From NCBI GenBank assembly GCA_028679405.1, contig JAJRBP010000187.1, positions 1 through 5,996 on the forward strand: a DNA stretch of 5,996 bases. Reading direction: 5' to 3'. The stretch's first letter is position 1. Each line of letters starts with the position of its first letter. Position numbers and translations under genes: made by a program. This DNA is from Methanoregulaceae archaeon (lineage in GTDB: Archaea > Halobacteriota > Methanomicrobia > Methanomicrobiales > Methanospirillaceae). This document shows positions 3,933 through 5,996 of this stretch, in pieces. The notes below the pieces were generated by a model. It saw only the letters and a list, made by a program, of their open reading frames with translations, was not told the DNA's origin and ran no database searches.

Positions 3933-5996
3933 TCATCTGACCGTCACCGCCTGGGTATAACTCACCCAGCGGGCAGTACCCGTGCATTCACACGCCCTTA
4001 TGTAGAGCTTCACCTGATATGTTCCGGATTTCGCATACGCATGCAATGGGTTTCGTTCAGTGGAAGTCGTGCCATCACCGAACGACCAGCTCCATTGGGT
4101 GGGGGATCCCTTCGATGCGTCGGTGAACTTCACGGTGAGAGGCCCTGCCTGTGCCGAGGTGAAATACGCCGTCACCGGGCAGGTGCACGGACCTTCCCCT
4201 CCCGGAAGTCCTGCTCCTGAGAAGAAGTTAGTAAAATTATATATGAATCGCAGCCTCGTCCCGTTGATCACTACCGTAGTATTCGGCCGGGTCTGGTCCC
4301 ATCCTGCCTTGTGAACCTCACCGAGCGTATATGCCCCCCACGGGACGTTGGTGAAACGGTAAAATCCATCTGCACCGGTTACGGCAGTACGTAGGGGAAG
4401 TCCTGTTGATTTATTTAGGAGGACAATTGTCCATCCAGGCATAGCCGGTTCCGACTGCTGCCAGATCCCGTCATTATTCTGGTCATCGACCTTGAACCCC
4501 GAGATCTGACCAGGCTTCTGCATATTTGAGAAATTCATGTTCGCCCGGCCGAGATGTGTTCCATCGATAATCACGGGGTTTCTCGGTTTGACCGTCTGCG
4601 TCCAGCCCGGTTTCATGGTCTCGGTCAGCGAGTAGCTCATCCATTCGAGGTTTGTGAAATTGTAGAATCCCCGGCTGTCCGTGACCAGAGTCCGCTTCAG
4701 ACCACTGGTGCTGTTCCGGAGGGTTATCGTCCAGCCCCGCAGACCTTTCCCTGAAGCGTCCCGCTTATAGCCCGAGATATATCCGGTCTGCTTCAGGTTC
4801 GTGAAATTCTGGTTTATGCTCGACAGGTGCGTACCGGAGATGAACTGGGGATTTACAGGCGAACTGACCTGGATCCATCCGGGCTTCAGCACCTCGGTAA
4901 GGACATATTCCTGGAGACCGAGGTTCGTAAAGTTGTAGAATCCCCGGTTGTCCGTAGTACACGTCCTGATCTGTCCATTGGCGCCCCTCAGGGTAATCCT
5001 CCATCCGGGAAGACCGATTCCTGCCGGATCCCGCTTGTACCCTGAGATATATCCCCCCTGTCTCTTGTTCGTGAAGTTCTGGTTCACCAGGGAGAGATGC
5101 GATGCGTTAATGGTCACCGGGTTCGTTGGCGAGCCTGTCTGGATCCACCCCGGCTGCGGGGACTCGTCGAGGGTGTAACTCATCCAGTCAAGGCCGGTAT
5201 AGTTGTAGAACCCCCGGCTGTCGGTCGAAAGACTTCTTGAAAAGCCGGTGCTGCTGTTCCGGAGCGTTATCGTCCAGCCCGAAAGGCCATTCCCTTCAGA
5301 GTCCCGCTTGTAGCCGGAGATATAGCCGGCGATGCGGGAATTTCTGAACGTGTATGTCGGGTTCCTGATTTCTTCGTCCAGCGTGATTGTGGTATTCGGG
5401 GTCGAAGCAGACTGGGTCCATCCTGCCTTGGGAACCTCCCCGAGATTATACGTTCCAAACGGGACATTGCTGAAGGTATACGCCCCGTTCGCGTCGGTCG
5501 TGGTTACGAGCGTCCCGATCTCCTGGTTGCCAAGCACGATCGTCCAACCCGAAAGCCCCTCGCTGGTCGAGCCGTTATACTTGAATCCGCTCACCGAACC
5601 CTGGTCCTGAATGTTCCTGAACATGTATATCGGGTTCAGGTTCGTCCCATTCACCTCGACTGTCGTGTTCGGAATAGACTGCGTCCACCCCGGCTTCAGG
5701 ACTTCCCCGAGGTCATAGACTCCCCACGGTACATTCAGGAAACTATACGCCCCGGCCCCATCCGTAGAGGTCGTGAATGTCCCGATCGTCATGTTGCTCA
5801 GCACGATCGTCCAGCCCGAAAGCCCCTCGCTGCTCGTACCGTTGTACTTATACCCGCTCACTGAACCCTGGCCCTGAATGTTCCTGAACGTGAACATGGG
5901 ATTTAGGTTCGTACCGTTTACCTCGACGGTCGTGTTCGGAATAGACTGCGTCCACCCCGGCTTCAGGACTTCCCCGAGGTCATAGACTCCCCACGG
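3933..5996 (-). CDS. Large surface protein: tandem Cna-B/SdrD-B-like repeats plus C-terminal PKD domain (5' end beyond right edge)
   Basis: The frame is open to base 5996. The Met at 5897 lies inside a repeat and is not the start. Visible are 687 residues, numbered here from the right edge. Seven units of about 90 residues occupy 1-44 (partial), 45-133, 134-224, 225-315, 316-405, 406-496 and 497-596; a PKD domain fills 597-687 (WSFGDG, then P-L-H-A-Y and GTYQVKLYI). Each full unit runs ISGYK, G-L-x-G-W-x-I-x-L, T-D-x-x-G-x-Y-x-F, Y-x-L-x-E-x-x-x-x-GW-x-Q, and ends NFTN or FRN. This is the prealbumin-like fold of SdrD-B/Cna-B stalk domains. The Lys, Glu and Asn of Cna-B isopeptide chemistry recur in every full unit. 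Only the last unit keeps the DQNNDG calcium-type loop. Twenty-one N-x-S/T sequons lie in the repeats and none in the PKD domain. CxC pairs flank the PKD domain. There is no C-terminal membrane anchor or PGF-type signal. The likely role is a rigid cell-surface stalk or adhesin; the N-terminal binding region, if any, is not seen. Confidence 0.9.
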   Translation of the reverse strand, partial: PWGVYDLGEVLKPGWTQSIPNTTVEVNGTNLNPMFTFRNIQGQGSVSGYKYNGTSSEGLSGWTIVLSNMTIGTFTTSTDGAGAYSFLNVPWGVYDLGEVLKPGWTQSIPNTTVEVNGTNLNPIYMFRNIQDQGSVSGFKYNGSTSEGLSGWTIVLGNQEIGTLVTTTDANGAYTFSNVPFGTYNLGEVPKAGWTQSASTPNTTITLDEEIRNPTYTFRNSRIAGYISGYKRDSEGNGLSGWTITLRNSSTGFSRSLSTDSRGFYNYTGLDWMSYTLDESPQPGWIQTGSPTNPVTINASHLSLVNQNFTNKRQGGYISGYKRDPAGIGLPGWRITLRGANGQIRTCTTDNRGFYNFTNLGLQEYVLTEVLKPGWIQVSSPVNPQFISGTHLSSINQNFTNLKQTGYISGYKRDASGKGLRGWTITLRNSTSGLKRTLVTDSRGFYNFTNLEWMSYSLTETMKPGWTQTVKPRNPVIIDGTHLGRANMNFSNMQKPGQISGFKVDDQNNDGIWQQSEPAMPGWTIVLLNKSTGLPLRTAVTGADGFYRFTNVPWGAYTLGEVHKAGWDQTRPNTTVVINGTRLRFIYNFTNFFSGAGLPGGEGPCTCPVTAYFTSAQAGPLTVKFTDASKGSPTQWSWSFGDGTTSTERNPLHAYAKSGTYQVKLYIRACECTGTARWVSYTQAVTVR
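4209..5996 (-). repeat. Seven in-frame tandem repeat units of 267-300 bases
   Basis: Unit borders on the DNA are 5865-5996 (partial), 5598-5864, 5325-5597, 5052-5324, 4782-5051, 4509-4781 and 4209-4508. The first three (5' end) share SxSGxKYNGxxSEGLSGWTIVL and NVPxGxYxLGEV (subfamily A). The next three share YISGYKRD, RGFYN and HLSxxNxNF (subfamily B). The last has a longer, canonical first half and an A-like second half. All borders keep the reading frame, as expected for domain duplication. Confidence 0.9.
5662..5996 (-). repeat. Near-identical direct repeat, 267-base period
   Basis: Bases 5662-5729 are identical to 5929-5996 over all 68 positions, an offset of 267 (89 codons). The second copy is cut by the window edge, so the identity may continue. 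The sequence on either side stays in register with scattered, largely third-position differences. This is the most recently duplicated or converted part of the array. Confidence 0.9.

Noticed and set aside
3787..3987. 66-codon minus-strand ORF bridging the repeat-protein end and the 300-residue protein start
   Set aside because: It overlaps both better-supported genes in another frame, and its sequence has no coherent domain or signal.
5895..5897. ATG at 5897 as the start of the repeat protein
   Set aside because: The frame is open for 33 more codons to the edge and those codons encode the middle of another repeat (PWGVYDLGEVLKPGW), so the Met is internal (FTFRN strand).
4209..5996. Regular repeats as a possible CRISPR or satellite array
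   Set aside because: The repeats are in frame, about 90 codons long, vary like protein domains, and have no constant short repeat with unique spacers.

Overview
The window looks like chromosomal DNA from a methanogenic archaeon, most likely a member of the Methanomicrobiales. Three things point there: secreted PEGA, PKD and Cna-B/SdrD-like repeat proteins placed side by side with a HEAT-repeat protein; TATA-type AT-rich promoter motifs; and GGAGGT/GGTGA Shine-Dalgarno sequences. No 16S, tRNA or methanogenesis gene is present, so this is an inference from gene content. All six supported genes lie on the minus strand, so the window reads biologically from right (5996) to left (1).

Right half (3933-5996): the 3' part of a large surface-protein gene. 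It encodes at least six and a half tandem immunoglobulin-like/prealbumin-like repeats of about 90 residues (Cna-B/SdrD-B type), closed by one PKD domain. The gene is open at the right edge. The repeats fall into two subfamilies plus a hybrid last unit. They are still almost identical in DNA at the right edge (a 68-base perfect repeat with a 267-base period), and each full unit keeps a Lys/Glu/Asn set in the positions used for internal isopeptide bonds in Cna-B domains.

Middle (1167-3794): three further genes for exported proteins, each with its own signal peptide and each separated from the next by 118-143 bases of non-coding DNA. They are an uncharacterised 300-residue secreted protein, a 243-residue Cys/Gly/Tyr-rich protein with one PKD domain, and a 243-residue protein with two PEGA domains that ends in a Cys-rich CPFCGC tail. 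With the big repeat protein they form an island of four envelope proteins. The spacing and the individual ribosome-binding sites suggest separate or loosely coupled transcription rather than a tight operon. No enzyme is encoded among them.

Left part (1-1166): a 470-base non-coding stretch (697-1166) carries TATA-like elements on both strands and two small inverted repeats. Then come a 72-residue two-helix membrane protein and the N-terminal part of a HEAT-repeat protein that runs off the left edge. These last two may be cotranscribed (59-base gap), although a T8 tract lies in the gap.

I see no mobile element, CRISPR array, tRNA or rRNA. The most distinctive feature is the predicted self-crosslinking repeat stalk beside other cysteine-containing secreted proteins. 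It is a plausible cell-surface or adhesion assembly, but its function is inferred, not shown.
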